Assembly: GCF_900115805.1 (NCBI RefSeq)
Contig: NZ_FOXU01000002.1
Location: 186,001 to 250,000, forward strand
Reading direction: 5' to 3'
Length of the DNA stretch: 64,000 nucleotides
Source of the DNA: Psychrobacillus psychrotolerans
GTDB lineage: Bacteria > Bacillota > Bacilli > Bacillales_A > Planococcaceae
Both the position numbers and the translations under genes were made by a program. Below the pieces are notes generated by a model. It searched no databases and was not told the origin of the DNA. It saw only the letters and a program-made list of their open reading frames with translations. Below are positions 36,048 through 45,310 of this stretch, in pieces. The first letter of the stretch is position 1. Each line of letters begins with the position of its first letter.

Positions 36048-36593
36048 TTATTTACGAATTGTATTTAATGCTGTTGTCCAAGGGATAACTTGATCTAGCA
36101 TTTGGTTTACTGAATCTGCTTGTACCGCAGCTGGTTTGAAGTCTGTACCATTTTCAAAATCTGTAAATAATGATAATGCTGGATGTACACGTACATGCGC
36201 TACTAATAATTCACTTAAAATGCCACGTAAATGTTCAGTTGCACGAGCTCCCCCAACTGAACCATAAGATACGATCCCTGCTGCTTTGTTATTCCACTCT
36301 TCACGTAAATAATCTAAAGCATTTTTAAGTGCTCCTGTGATTGAGTGATTGTATTCTTGAACGATAAATACGAATCCGTCTTGTTTTGCAATAATTTCTG
36401 ACCATGCTGCTGCACCTGATGCATCGCCGCCTGCTTCACCTAAAAGTGGTAGTTTATATTCTGCAATATCAATAATTGTATAGTTTGCATCTCCACGTTT
36501 ATCAGCTAATTCTTTTACCCATGCCCCTACTTGTGGACTAACGCGTCCCTCACGTGTTGATCCTAAAATGATACCTATATTTAATTTTGTCAT
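36048..36593 (-). CDS. NADPH-dependent FMN reductase / azoreductase-like flavoprotein
   Basis: A 181-residue flavodoxin-like reductase. IGIILGSTREGRVSPQVGAW is the FMN phosphate loop, FVFIVQEYNHSITGALKNAL-DYL the family's central motif, and VSYGSVGGARATEHLR a further conserved block. Enzymes of this type reduce FMN, quinones, chromate or azo dyes with NAD(P)H. ATG 36593 follows GAGGAGG. The open frame continues 40 codons upstream to 36713 without a ribosome site; that extension (ending EPQQEEEKT) is probably not translated as part of the enzyme. Confidence 0.9.
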   Translation of the reverse strand: MTKLNIGIILGSTREGRVSPQVGAWVKELADKRGDANYTIIDIAEYKLPLLGEAGGDASGAAAWSEIIAKQDGFVFIVQEYNHSITGALKNALDYLREEWNNKAAGIVSYGSVGGARATEHLRGILSELLVAHVRVHPALSLFTDFENGTDFKPAAVQADSVNQMLDQVIPWTTALNTIRK

Positions 36594-37038
36594 TGTTTTT
36601 TCCTCCTCTTGTTGTGGTTCCTGCGTTCCAAATAGTTTACTTAAAAAACCCAATTTATTTTTCACCACCTTAGTAGCAAGTATTACTAAACTAATACCGT
36701 TTTTATTCACCATATATTTAGTGAATATTTTTCTAAGTAATAGCTTTACTTTTCCCTATAGTTTCTTAAAATAATCAAAAGTAGAGATAATTAAGAAAAA
36801 GATCCTCTATTTGATTTTGACTTTTATATCTCTAATTAATAAATCTTTAATTCGAGATAATGATATCATAAATCGAAAATTATTGTCAAATGAAGTGTTT
36901 TGAACTGCTCATTAAGGTTTGTTAAAGTTTTCCCAACCTACCTAAACGTACCGCTCTGTGCAAGGTTTCTTTTGGCTATGATAGGAGCTTTCAAGCACAC
37001 TTGCGTGGGTTTAGATGCTTATAGTTGCTATCCTTCTA

Positions 37039-37076
37039 TAAAAAACACTCCTCCGTGATTGTCGAATGAGTGTTTT
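37039..37076 (-). terminator. Minus-strand terminator in the 36.6-37.5 kb gap
   Basis: Minus strand: AACACTC and GAGTGTT form the stem, followed by TTTTTATA. No gene lies directly upstream on that strand except the possible RNA at 37205-37440. Confidence 0.6.
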
Positions 37077-37204
37077 AGCGTTATTTTAGTAAGTCCATAT
37101 ATCGACTGGACACATATCTACCAATCCTGCGTAAAACCGCTTTTCTTCTTCCCTTAACTTGATGGTTTATTTGAATTTTCAACCCCAGAACAACCCCATT
37201 TTAA

Positions 37205-37440
37205 AATCCACAAAAAAACACCCTTACCATTCCTGGCAAGGGTGCTCTATTAGTGTTGCTATATTAGACTTTTTAAGTAAGCCGCCTTTGCCGTACATTC
37301 ATTAGAAAGTTTTAAACCACCACTCCTCAAAGTGGGTGTTCGCAGATACTATCCTGCATGTCCTTATTGTCTAAAAGAGAACAAGGCGTGTCATTCCAGC
37401 TCTATATAAAACTCCCTATTACAGCTTAAAGGTTAAAACT
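37205..37440 (-). ncRNA. Candidate structured small RNA on the minus strand
   Basis: The gap 36594-37552 has no convincing protein gene. On the minus strand, 37400-37280 can fold: CGCCTTG near the 5' side pairs with CAAAGGCG near 37275; inside are CCTTGT/ACAATAAGG, GCAG/CTGC around GATAGTAT, and CCACT/AGTGG around TTGAGG. The 3' side ends in a strong terminator at 37212-37245. That combination suggests a stand-alone RNA of about 200 bases. I considered 6S RNA but cannot confirm it. The 5' end is not determined. Confidence 0.3.
37212..37245 (-). terminator. Terminator of the candidate small RNA
   Basis: Minus strand: ACCCTTGCCA pairs with TGGTAAGGGT around GGAA, followed by seven T. Confidence 0.85.
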
Positions 37441-37552
37441 TAATATCCATACGTACAATGCAGCTTATGTTTATATAATATACTCTTCTCGATTAAATTT
37501 CAATGGAAATGATTTGGTATAATGTAAAAAGAGCTACAGAGGATGTGATGAT

Positions 37553-38350
37553 GTGGACAAGGAATCAATTGAGAAAGAATTCGAAGACATTACTGATGAA
37601 GAATTACAGATACTAGTTCTAGAAGCACAAAGAGAAGCATTAGAAAAAGAAGCGTTACAAAAAACAAGACCAAAACCGAAGCGACCTTTTCCAAAATGGA
37701 TATTCTGGACAATGGCTGTTGTCTTATTCGTCAATACATTTGCAATCATTTTTCAGATCTATTCCATTCCAGCCATTGAATTTATCAAAACTTCCGCTAA
37801 GTTATCAGCACAGGAAGATATTGCACGATATAAGGAAGCCGTTGTTGTTGTTTTAACGAATGATAGCAAGGGAACTGGATTCTCTATTTCAAAGGAAGGA
37901 CAAATTCTCACCAATTATCATGTAGTCGATGACAATAAAAGCGTAATAGTCGGGTTTCCAGAAGCGGGACGTTTTAAAGCAGATGTTATACAAACCTATC
38001 CATCTATAGATCTCGCAATTCTACAAGTAGATGAAAAAGACCTCCCTTATTTAGAGCTTGCAGAAAAACCATCTTACTCATTTGGTGATCCTATTACCTT
38101 TATCGGCAATCCACTTAAATTTACAGGTATTGCGAATGAAGGAACATTAATCGATTTTTATCAGTTAAGTGATTGGGAAGTCCCTGTAATGATGATGGAA
38201 GCTCCAGTGTATAGAGGAAATAGTGGCAGCCCTGTATTGGATGACAAAGGGAAAGTAATTGGCGTTGTATTTGCTACACTAGATCATGATGAGTATGGTA
38301 AAGTCGGACTTTTTATACCGATTAAAGAGTATTATAATACCCAGAAATGA
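37553..38350 (+). CDS. Membrane-anchored trypsin-like (S1C) serine protease
   Basis: A 265-residue protein with a charged cytoplasmic N-terminus, one transmembrane helix (about 48-72) and an extracellular trypsin-like domain. The catalytic triad is visible: His in LTNYHVVDD, Asp in YPSIDLAIL, Ser in YRGNSGSPV. There is no PDZ domain, unlike HtrA/DegP, and the domain is short. The likely role is cell-surface proteolysis or quality control. The GTG start at 37553 is 10 bases from GAGG; other starts are out of frame. A TATAAT sits at about 37520. Its own terminator follows. Confidence 0.88.
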   Translation: MDKESIEKEFEDITDEELQILVLEAQREALEKEALQKTRPKPKRPFPKWIFWTMAVVLFVNTFAIIFQIYSIPAIEFIKTSAKLSAQEDIARYKEAVVVVLTNDSKGTGFSISKEGQILTNYHVVDDNKSVIVGFPEAGRFKADVIQTYPSIDLAILQVDEKDLPYLELAEKPSYSFGDPITFIGNPLKFTGIANEGTLIDFYQLSDWEVPVMMMEAPVYRGNSGSPVLDDKGKVIGVVFATLDHDEYGKVGLFIPIKEYYNTQK

Positions 38351-38355
38351 TTACA

Positions 38356-38394
38356 GAAAGCCCGATTAGCATTGGTTCGCTAATCGGGCTTTTC
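38356..38394 (+). terminator. Terminator of the S1C protease gene
   Basis: AAAGCCCGATTAGC pairs with GCTAATCGGGCTTT around an 8-base loop, followed by TTTT. Confidence 0.92.
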
Positions 38395-38480
38395 CTGTTG
38401 CTCTCGTATAGGAATAAATGCCTCTTGTTCGTGCTAATTTCTCTCTTGTATAGCAATGAATCTCTCTCACATAAAAATAA

Positions 38481-39245
38481 TCACGTACCCACATTTAAAA
38501 ATTTCTCTCGCCAAATAACTCGTTCTTTTTCATTCAGCTCATTTTCGAGTGTTTCATCCCATTGTTCAAGAAATGTATTCCAGACTCTCGCGTATAGAAG
38601 ATCCTCTGATGGATTGTATAAAATAAATTCAAAGCAAGGAACATCATCTACATATAGTTCCGTGTTGGATACAATTTCAGATACAACGGTTTGAAGATCT
38701 CCATCCACTTTTTCCATTCCATTTGCTTGAAGTGCATCAACTAGTACGTCTTCTGCCCATTTAAATCTTACTTTTTCCTCCGAGGCATATCGGAAAAGAT
38801 TCAACGTTTCTTCGCCGTCCAATGCCGGTTTTATTTCTCCCTGTAAAAAAGTAGAGTGGCTTGGGCTATAAAGTAAATTCTGGCTTTGGGCATCTAGTTC
38901 TTCTTCAAATATTCCATCGTTGAGTTGTTTAATCCCTTTTTCAGTTAACGTATAAACTTGATTTTTTATTTCTATTAATTGAGTTCTCTTCATAATGTTG
39001 ATCAAATCTTCCATAAATAACTGCTCCACAAGTAGTAACTCACTAATTTGCATAGCACTTGTTACTTTTGCTTTTTGACATGTTATCAACATCATTTTCA
39101 TTAGAACATCCATTTTTATACGTTTTACAGGTTTATATTCCACTTCAATTGTATGAAGTGGAATCGTCCACGCTGTGGATGAAACTACTTTAGCTTGAAC
39201 ATTTTGTAGTAACTCTTTTTTGAGGCGTTTTTCTAGTTCAATCAT
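38481..39245 (-). CDS. Hypothetical protein encoded with the large helicase
   Basis: A 254-residue protein I do not recognise. An N-terminal region (about 40-120) looks like a winged helix: ISELLLVEQLFMEDLINIMK followed by a beta-like QVYTLTEKGIKQLND. The middle and C-terminal parts are acidic and mixed alpha/beta (VLVDALQANGMEK, CFEFILYNPSEDLLYARVW). No catalytic motif is visible. AGGAG stands 9 bases before ATG 39245. It starts 26 bases after the helicase stop, so the two form an operon and probably act together, the small protein perhaps as a DNA-binding or regulatory partner. Confidence 0.7.
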   Translation of the reverse strand: MIELEKRLKKELLQNVQAKVVSSTAWTIPLHTIEVEYKPVKRIKMDVLMKMMLITCQKAKVTSAMQISELLLVEQLFMEDLINIMKRTQLIEIKNQVYTLTEKGIKQLNDGIFEEELDAQSQNLLYSPSHSTFLQGEIKPALDGEETLNLFRYASEEKVRFKWAEDVLVDALQANGMEKVDGDLQTVVSEIVSNTELYVDDVPCFEFILYNPSEDLLYARVWNTFLEQWDETLENELNEKERVIWREKFLNVGT

Positions 39246-39271
39246 TTTAATATACTCCTATAACCTAAACA

Positions 39272-42200
39272 TTATTTCTTTCTGGCACCTTGAAAGTTAG
39301 TCCATCCGTTCTTATCTTTTACAATTTGAAGCAAGCGACCATACATTTCTCTAGAAGTTTTTTGTTTTGCTCGTTTAGTGAACATATCGGAGCTTCCTAC
39401 TAAAACAAGCAGCTCTCTTGCTCTTGATAATGCCACATTTAAGCGACGGTAGTCATTAGCAAATCCAATGTCTCCACTCTTTTCTTGATTGTTCCTTACC
39501 ATACTTAGTAAGATGACATCCATCTCCATCCCTTGAAACTTATCTACAGTTCCAGTTCGAAAGGTCAAATGAGTTAAGTTAACCTGCTGTTGAATAAGTC
39601 GATCAATTCGCTTGACCTGCTCTCCGTAAAAACTAATGACCCCAATACTTTTACGTTCATCAGGATTCATTCTTCCTTCTTTTTTAGCAATTGCCGTAGC
39701 CTCATTTAAATCTATTAGTACGTCACGAATAGTATCTAACTCCGCTTGGTTAAAACGACTTTTCCCATCCTTCATACGCTCTTCAAAATACGGTTTTTGG
39801 TTGGGCATATCTATCCATAACAGATGGTCTTTTCTATTCACGTAGCGCGATTCAAGTAGGTGGTCTCGGGCAGAATCTGAATCAACCAACCCACATTGGA
39901 GTCGATAATTCTCTTCCTCATAAAACGGAGTGATTGTCTGCATTATACTTTCATGCATTCTATACTGGATTGCTAGCATCGTTTTACTCGTCTTAGGTAA
40001 ATTTTTGAATAACCGTTCAAATAATGATTCCTTTAAAAGTTTTTTTAACTCATCCTTTTCCTCTAGATTTTCACTTTCTTCTAGTATAGCCTGTAGTGTT
40101 TCATCTAGAGTATCCTCTCCAACAAGAGGTGGTAGCTGATGATGATCACCAACTAGAATAACTTTCTTGCCTTTTAACATTGGTAAAAGCAATTCAGGTG
40201 GAGTTGCTTTAGAAACTTCATCTATTATAACTACATCAAAAACAGGGTAGTTTTCCATAAATTCTTTACGCGCAGATGCAACACATGTTGTTCCAATAAC
40301 ATTGGCATGACGAACATATAACTTACGAATTTCATCTAAATCGTGGTCATTTGCATCCTTTAATAGTGAGTGCCAGTCTTTTTGCACTGTTTGCGTAATT
40401 GGAAGGCGATCCTTCTCTAGTTGAAGCTTTACTATTTCTTCTTTAGTTTCTTTTATCGTTTCCCCTACTTTGTCGAATGCATGTTCAGGGTTTTGAAGTA
40501 TAATTTCATCTAAAGCTTTTAGTTTGCGCTCTTGCTCTAAACCATCTGCATTCACTTGTTTAATTTTTTGATCGTTGTCTTGGAGAATAGCTTGTTTTCC
40601 CTCTAGTTCCTTGGTTAGCTGTTGAAAATGATTCTTTTTCATTTCCAGTTGTTCCATATAACTTATAACCGTTTCTTTCGTTTTCTTCAATTTGGCAAGA
40701 GAGACCTCGATTTCCGATTTCCTGCCTCTTAAATCCGAGTGTATCAAGAGTAGATTGGTTGTATCGATCTCCGTCTTTAGCTCATTCACTGTCTTTTGAA
40801 GAAACTCTAGTTGTTTCTTTTCATTTATGGTCTTATTAGCTATATCAGTTTGAAGATGTTGAAGTGATATAAACTCTCTATTGCTATCACTGAGCACTTG
40901 TGACTTAATCGTTTGAAACTTAGTAATGGAACTATTTTTTACTAACTGAATCATTGATTTCTGCTTTATCACAAATTTTTCTCTTACATATAATCCTTCC
41001 AGTAATATAGCTAACTTTTCGGTTGTTAGTTCATCATCACCCGTCATAATGTGCTTCATCCGATTCATAAACTGATGAATTTCTTTTACCGTATATTCAG
41101 TATCAAACAAAATACCGCTTCTTCCCATGTTATTTTTTACATTTTCAACAGGGAATTTATACTTGAGAAGTAACTTTTCTACATAATCTATAGCAGCGTG
41201 TAAGCGAGAGTTTAAATCTTGCCAATCATTGAATGCTTTAATTTTGTCTATTAGCTCATCTAATTCAGCCATCTGTTGCTGTAGTTGCGAAGAAAGTTCT
41301 ATTCCATACTCTTTCATTGTACTTTTTAGCTGATCTATCTTCTTGATAGAATCTATATCAGTCTTTAACGTTTCAAGATGATTTAACTTTGTCAGTACGG
41401 TTTGATACTTCTCTCTATATGTTTCTACATTTGTTTCTGTTTGTTGCAGGGACGCTATCGTGTCCTTATATACAAGGTGATTTTGAATTCCCTTTATCTC
41501 TACCATAAGAGAGTCTATTTCGGTGACAAGTTCTTGCTTTGTCGGATTAGACACAAGGAATTGCTCCATAGTATTTACTTCATGCGCTAAAGCTTCCGAC
41601 TTTACTCGTACTTCATATAATCTCGATTCTAGCTCTTCATGATCTTTTTTTAATAAAACCAATGCTTTTTTTAACTTTTTAATCTCTTCTATTCCTAACT
41701 CATACTCCACTTTTGCTTCTGCTTTATGTTCAATAGCTTTTTTCAATAAAATTTGTTCTTTACTAAGTTCCTCAATTTGAAGCTTACATCCAGCTATTTG
41801 TTTAAGGAGCTGACCTTCTCTTAAAGAGTGTTCATCCAACTCTTTTTGTAAGGCAGATAAAGTTTGTTCTTTCCAATACTGCCCCACGTTTTCTTCGATA
41901 AACCTTTTGCCCTCTTCTTCAATACTTTCTGTCCTACCGAATCGCAGAATACGAATTTCTTTGTTTGAAAGTAATCTACTAAGTGCATTGTCTACTGCTA
42001 AATTAGATTGAGACGCTACAAGAGTACGTAACCCGGCCTTTGCATTTTGTTGACATATTTCAGAGATGACCGTTGTTTTTCCAGTGCCAGGCGGACCTTG
42101 AATCACATATAAATCTTCCGCTGACATCGCACCAATTACCGCTTCTTGTTGGAATTCGTTTAGCTGGTTATGGAATTCTAATTCTTTACGCTTTGCATTC

Positions 42201-43090
42201 ACACGAATGGTTGGCCGATCTTCGAATAAAATTTTCTCGAGATTTGGATTGGCAGCTAACCCATTTTGTAAATCTTCAAATCCCTTCCGTAGACGTCTAA
42301 TTTGACTGAGTGAGGCGAAATTACTAAAAACTGCCTCTTTCGATTTGGGATTCCATTGATTTTTCCTTGCAAGTTCTCTATATTTTGGCTTGATTTCTAT
42401 TTCAATTGTTTGTTTTGCTCGATCTGATTTCAATATATCGCCTACGTCATTTTGGAAACCTTTTAACGTTACACTAAGACCTCTTAAGTTTTTCCATTCG
42501 TTCGCATTCATCGTACAGCCTTGCAAGCTCATACGACTAAAATCTGCATTGAAGATAAGTTTAGAGTATGGACTAGTTATATCCGCAATATCTGCATTAC
42601 GCTCTTGAATCTTCAAATAACCTTCCCAACTAGAAATTCGTTTTTTTACATACTCTGAACGCTCTTCTGCTACAGGGAGTTCTTGAATTTTTGTATGCAA
42701 TGCTAGCGGCATGCCTGCACCATTATTTTTAGCAGTAACAAATGTTAAATTGACCGGGAGACGGCGATTAGTACGAACAGGAACCTTCGGACCTCTCACA
42801 TAAAGACCCGTTGCAAGTAAACCGTCTTTTTGCAGGATACACTCCATCACTACTACACGGTTATCCATTTTTTCAGCGAGCTTATTGTTTGCTACATTAT
42901 CAAAATATATGGACAGTGATGTATTTCCATGATTATTTACTGGGCGCTTTTCAATATGTACTTCAAAAGAACTCTGTATGTTAAAAAAGGCATGTTCATC
43001 AGTTGACCATTCCTGAATTCCTTTGCGCGCTTTATTAGTAATCATTAAATTACAGCGCAATGTCTTAACTAAGGTTGCTGATTGGCTCAT
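39272..43090 (-). CDS. Large SF1-type DNA/RNA helicase with central coiled coil
   Basis: A 1272-residue protein. The N-terminal 300 residues lack a known motif. Helicase motif I (GPPGTGKTT) is near residue 335 and ASQSNLAVDNAL follows as motif Ia. A very long coiled coil fills about 400-930, between motifs I and II. Motif II (VVIIDEVSK) is near 955, then GDHHQLPPL (III), AIQYRMHESI (IV), TVDKFQGMEMDVILLSMVRN (V) and RRLNVALSRARELLVLVG (VI). This is the AAA_11/AAA_12 UPF1-like layout. ATG 43090 follows GGAGG by 7 bases. Function unknown; a repair, RNA or defence role is possible. Confidence 0.88.
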   Translation of the reverse strand: MSQSATLVKTLRCNLMITNKARKGIQEWSTDEHAFFNIQSSFEVHIEKRPVNNHGNTSLSIYFDNVANNKLAEKMDNRVVVMECILQKDGLLATGLYVRGPKVPVRTNRRLPVNLTFVTAKNNGAGMPLALHTKIQELPVAEERSEYVKKRISSWEGYLKIQERNADIADITSPYSKLIFNADFSRMSLQGCTMNANEWKNLRGLSVTLKGFQNDVGDILKSDRAKQTIEIEIKPKYRELARKNQWNPKSKEAVFSNFASLSQIRRLRKGFEDLQNGLAANPNLEKILFEDRPTIRVNAKRKELEFHNQLNEFQQEAVIGAMSAEDLYVIQGPPGTGKTTVISEICQQNAKAGLRTLVASQSNLAVDNALSRLLSNKEIRILRFGRTESIEEEGKRFIEENVGQYWKEQTLSALQKELDEHSLREGQLLKQIAGCKLQIEELSKEQILLKKAIEHKAEAKVEYELGIEEIKKLKKALVLLKKDHEELESRLYEVRVKSEALAHEVNTMEQFLVSNPTKQELVTEIDSLMVEIKGIQNHLVYKDTIASLQQTETNVETYREKYQTVLTKLNHLETLKTDIDSIKKIDQLKSTMKEYGIELSSQLQQQMAELDELIDKIKAFNDWQDLNSRLHAAIDYVEKLLLKYKFPVENVKNNMGRSGILFDTEYTVKEIHQFMNRMKHIMTGDDELTTEKLAILLEGLYVREKFVIKQKSMIQLVKNSSITKFQTIKSQVLSDSNREFISLQHLQTDIANKTINEKKQLEFLQKTVNELKTEIDTTNLLLIHSDLRGRKSEIEVSLAKLKKTKETVISYMEQLEMKKNHFQQLTKELEGKQAILQDNDQKIKQVNADGLEQERKLKALDEIILQNPEHAFDKVGETIKETKEEIVKLQLEKDRLPITQTVQKDWHSLLKDANDHDLDEIRKLYVRHANVIGTTCVASARKEFMENYPVFDVVIIDEVSKATPPELLLPMLKGKKVILVGDHHQLPPLVGEDTLDETLQAILEESENLEEKDELKKLLKESLFERLFKNLPKTSKTMLAIQYRMHESIMQTITPFYEEENYRLQCGLVDSDSARDHLLESRYVNRKDHLLWIDMPNQKPYFEERMKDGKSRFNQAELDTIRDVLIDLNEATAIAKKEGRMNPDERKSIGVISFYGEQVKRIDRLIQQQVNLTHLTFRTGTVDKFQGMEMDVILLSMVRNNQEKSGDIGFANDYRRLNVALSRARELLVLVGSSDMFTKRAKQKTSREMYGRLLQIVKDKNGWTNFQGARKK

Positions 43091-43352
43091 GAACAAACCT
43101 CCTTCTTTATCGTAAGTAAATACGTAATTTATTCAACTTATCTATGTTATCATTTTTAGCTGAGAAATTGCATAATCCGACTTATCTATCTTTCGCTAAT
43201 ACTATTTTTAAATAATATCAATAGGAGTTACGGCATAAATATGAATATTTTGTGAATTAATAATTGCTTACTCTATTAATCTTTATTATGATAGATTTAC
43301 AGTTTTTAGATAGAAAATTCTAAAAATTGAATATAATTTAGGAGGAACGTGC

Positions 43353-43736
43353 ATGGCGATTAAGACCGAAACTGCTTTAAATAAGACGAAACCTCTAGAT
43401 AAAAAGAAAACAACACCCCAAAAAGGGGGTCCGCCTAATTATTCTGCGATTGCAGAAAGTACAGAGTTCAAATCCCTGAAAAGAAAGAAAAACAAATTTA
43501 TTTTACCAATAACAATATTTTTCTTACTGAGTTATATTTTGCTTCCCATTTTGACTTCTTATACGACTATTTTAAATAATAATGCATTTGGTGATATCGC
43601 TTGGGTTTGGATTTATGCCCTTTCACTCTTTGTAATGACATGGGTATTATGCATGGTTTATGTCCGCCGTGCCAATGATTTTGATAAAGAAGCAGAGATT
43701 ATTTTTGAAAAAGAAAAGGCTGGTGACTATAAATGA
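43353..43736 (+). CDS. DUF485 membrane protein
   Basis: A 127-residue DUF485 protein with a Lys/Thr-rich cytoplasmic N-terminus (about 1-50) and two transmembrane helices (about 50-72 and 85-107). KSLKRKKNKFILPITIFFLL is the conserved segment before helix 1, and VYVRRANDFDKEAE the conserved end. DUF485 genes commonly precede acetate-type symporters (yjcH-actP), and here the stop overlaps the symporter start by 4 bases (ATGA). Its role is thought to be accessory to the transporter. Confidence 0.9.
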   Translation: MAIKTETALNKTKPLDKKKTTPQKGGPPNYSAIAESTEFKSLKRKKNKFILPITIFFLLSYILLPILTSYTTILNNNAFGDIAWVWIYALSLFVMTWVLCMVYVRRANDFDKEAEIIFEKEKAGDYK

Positions 43737-45256
43737 ATGTAATAGGATTGGCATTTTTTGTAGCAATAGTTGGACTAACTTTATTTGTTACATATATAGC
43801 CTCCAAGCGTACAAACTCAGCCAGTGAATTTTATACAGCTGGTGGCGGATTAACTGGCTGGCAAAATGGAATTGCGATTGCTGGAGATTACTTATCCGCT
43901 GCTTCTTTCTTAGGTATCGCAGGCGCAATCGCACTTTTCGGTTTTGATGGTTTCTTTTACAGCATTGGTTATTTAGTAGCTTACTTGGTTGTGTTATATA
44001 TTGTAGCTGAGCCACTACGAAATCTCGGGAAATATACTCTTGCAGATATGATTACTGCTAGGTTCGATCAAAAGAAAATTCGTGCAGCGGCTGCTATAAG
44101 TACATTAACTATTGTTTTGTTTTATATGATTGCACAGCTTGTAGGTGCAGGTGCACTTATTCAATTATTATTAGGAATCGATTATTGGGTTGCTGTTCTT
44201 TTAGTCGGTGTCATGATGACTATTTATGTACTATGGGGTGGAATGGCTGCAACTAGCTGGGTACAAATCATAAAAGCTGCCTTGTTGATGGTCGGTACTG
44301 TGCTTATTTCCGTCCTAGTATTGTGGAAATTCAACTTTAATATTCTAGGCATGTTTACAGAAATGAAATCCATAACCGCTAATGGTGAAGCATATTTACA
44401 TCCTGGTGTGAAATATACAAACGGACTAGATACGATATCTATGATGATTGCATTAGTGCTAGGAACTGCTGGTTTACCACATATTCTAATGCGTTTCTTT
44501 ACTGTAAAAGATGCAAAAACGGCTCGTAGCTCCGTTGTTTACGCTACTTGGATTGTAGGGATCTTCTATGTATTAACTATTTTCTTAGGATTTGGTGCTG
44601 CTGCATTTGTAGGTTCTGATGCAATCATAGCAGCTAATCCGGCTGGAAATATGGCTGCTCCTTTATTAGCACAGGCTTTAGGTGGAGATATTCTAATGTC
44701 GTTTGTCTCAGCAGTTGCATTTGCTACAATCTTAGCCGTTGTAGCTGGCTTGGTGCTTTCAGGAGCATCCGCTTTTGCACATGATTTATATGGACAAATT
44801 TTCAAAAAAGGTAAAGCAACAGAAAAACAACAAATGAACGCTGCGCGTCTTGCTTCTGTTGGGGTTTCTGCTTTCTCTATACTGCTAGCACTCGGTGCAC
44901 AGTCTATGAACGTGGCATTCCTAGTTTCTCTTGCATTTTGTATTGCAGCAAGTGCAAACCTGCCAGTAATCATTTATACAATTTACTGGAAAAACTTTAA
45001 TACCACTGGTGCTTTGACCGCTATAATCACTGGTCTCTTTTCTGCTCTTATACTTGTGGCAATAAGCCCTAACTTGTGGGCTGCGGACGGTTCAATGGCC
45101 TTTACTGGGGAAGCTCTTTTCCCACTCACCAATCCTGCTTTAGTTTCAGTTCCTCTCGGATTCTTAGGTGGATGGATCGGCACACTTTTTGGGGCTCGAG
45201 CAGATCAACGAAAATATGCAGAAGTAGATGTAAAAGCAAATATTGGATTAAAATAA
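43733..45256 (+). CDS. Sodium:solute symporter, cation/acetate symporter type
   Basis: A 507-residue transporter of the SSS family with about 13 hydrophobic segments. SASEFYTAGGGLTGWQNGIAI near the start, GDYLSAASFLG, and the later GTAGLPHILMRFFTVKDAK are features of ActP/YwcA-like carboxylate symporters. It probably imports acetate, pyruvate or a related monocarboxylate with Na+. It is translationally coupled to the DUF485 gene. A strong terminator lies 12 bases after its stop. Confidence 0.92.
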   Translation: MNVIGLAFFVAIVGLTLFVTYIASKRTNSASEFYTAGGGLTGWQNGIAIAGDYLSAASFLGIAGAIALFGFDGFFYSIGYLVAYLVVLYIVAEPLRNLGKYTLADMITARFDQKKIRAAAAISTLTIVLFYMIAQLVGAGALIQLLLGIDYWVAVLLVGVMMTIYVLWGGMAATSWVQIIKAALLMVGTVLISVLVLWKFNFNILGMFTEMKSITANGEAYLHPGVKYTNGLDTISMMIALVLGTAGLPHILMRFFTVKDAKTARSSVVYATWIVGIFYVLTIFLGFGAAAFVGSDAIIAANPAGNMAAPLLAQALGGDILMSFVSAVAFATILAVVAGLVLSGASAFAHDLYGQIFKKGKATEKQQMNAARLASVGVSAFSILLALGAQSMNVAFLVSLAFCIAASANLPVIIYTIYWKNFNTTGALTAIITGLFSALILVAISPNLWAADGSMAFTGEALFPLTNPALVSVPLGFLGGWIGTLFGARADQRKYAEVDVKANIGLK

Positions 45257-45268
45257 CTTGTGTTCCGT

Positions 45269-45303
45269 AAAAAAACCGATTCCTTTGGGAATCGGTTTTT
45301 TCC
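45269..45303 (+). terminator. Terminator of the DUF485-symporter operon
   Basis: AAAAAACCGATTCC pairs with GGAATCGGTTTTTT across a 4-base loop; it can act in both directions between convergent genes. Confidence 0.92.
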
Positions 45304-45310
45304 TTTATAA

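Noticed and set aside
37085-37205. Gene fragment on the minus strand near 37190-37090
   Set aside because: A readable stretch (TIKLREEEKRFYAGL) exists but has no start, no ribosome site and no recognisable family.
44566-45183. Minus-strand frames opposite the symporter gene
   Set aside because: Ala/Ser/Pro-rich antisense reading typical of shadows of membrane protein genes.
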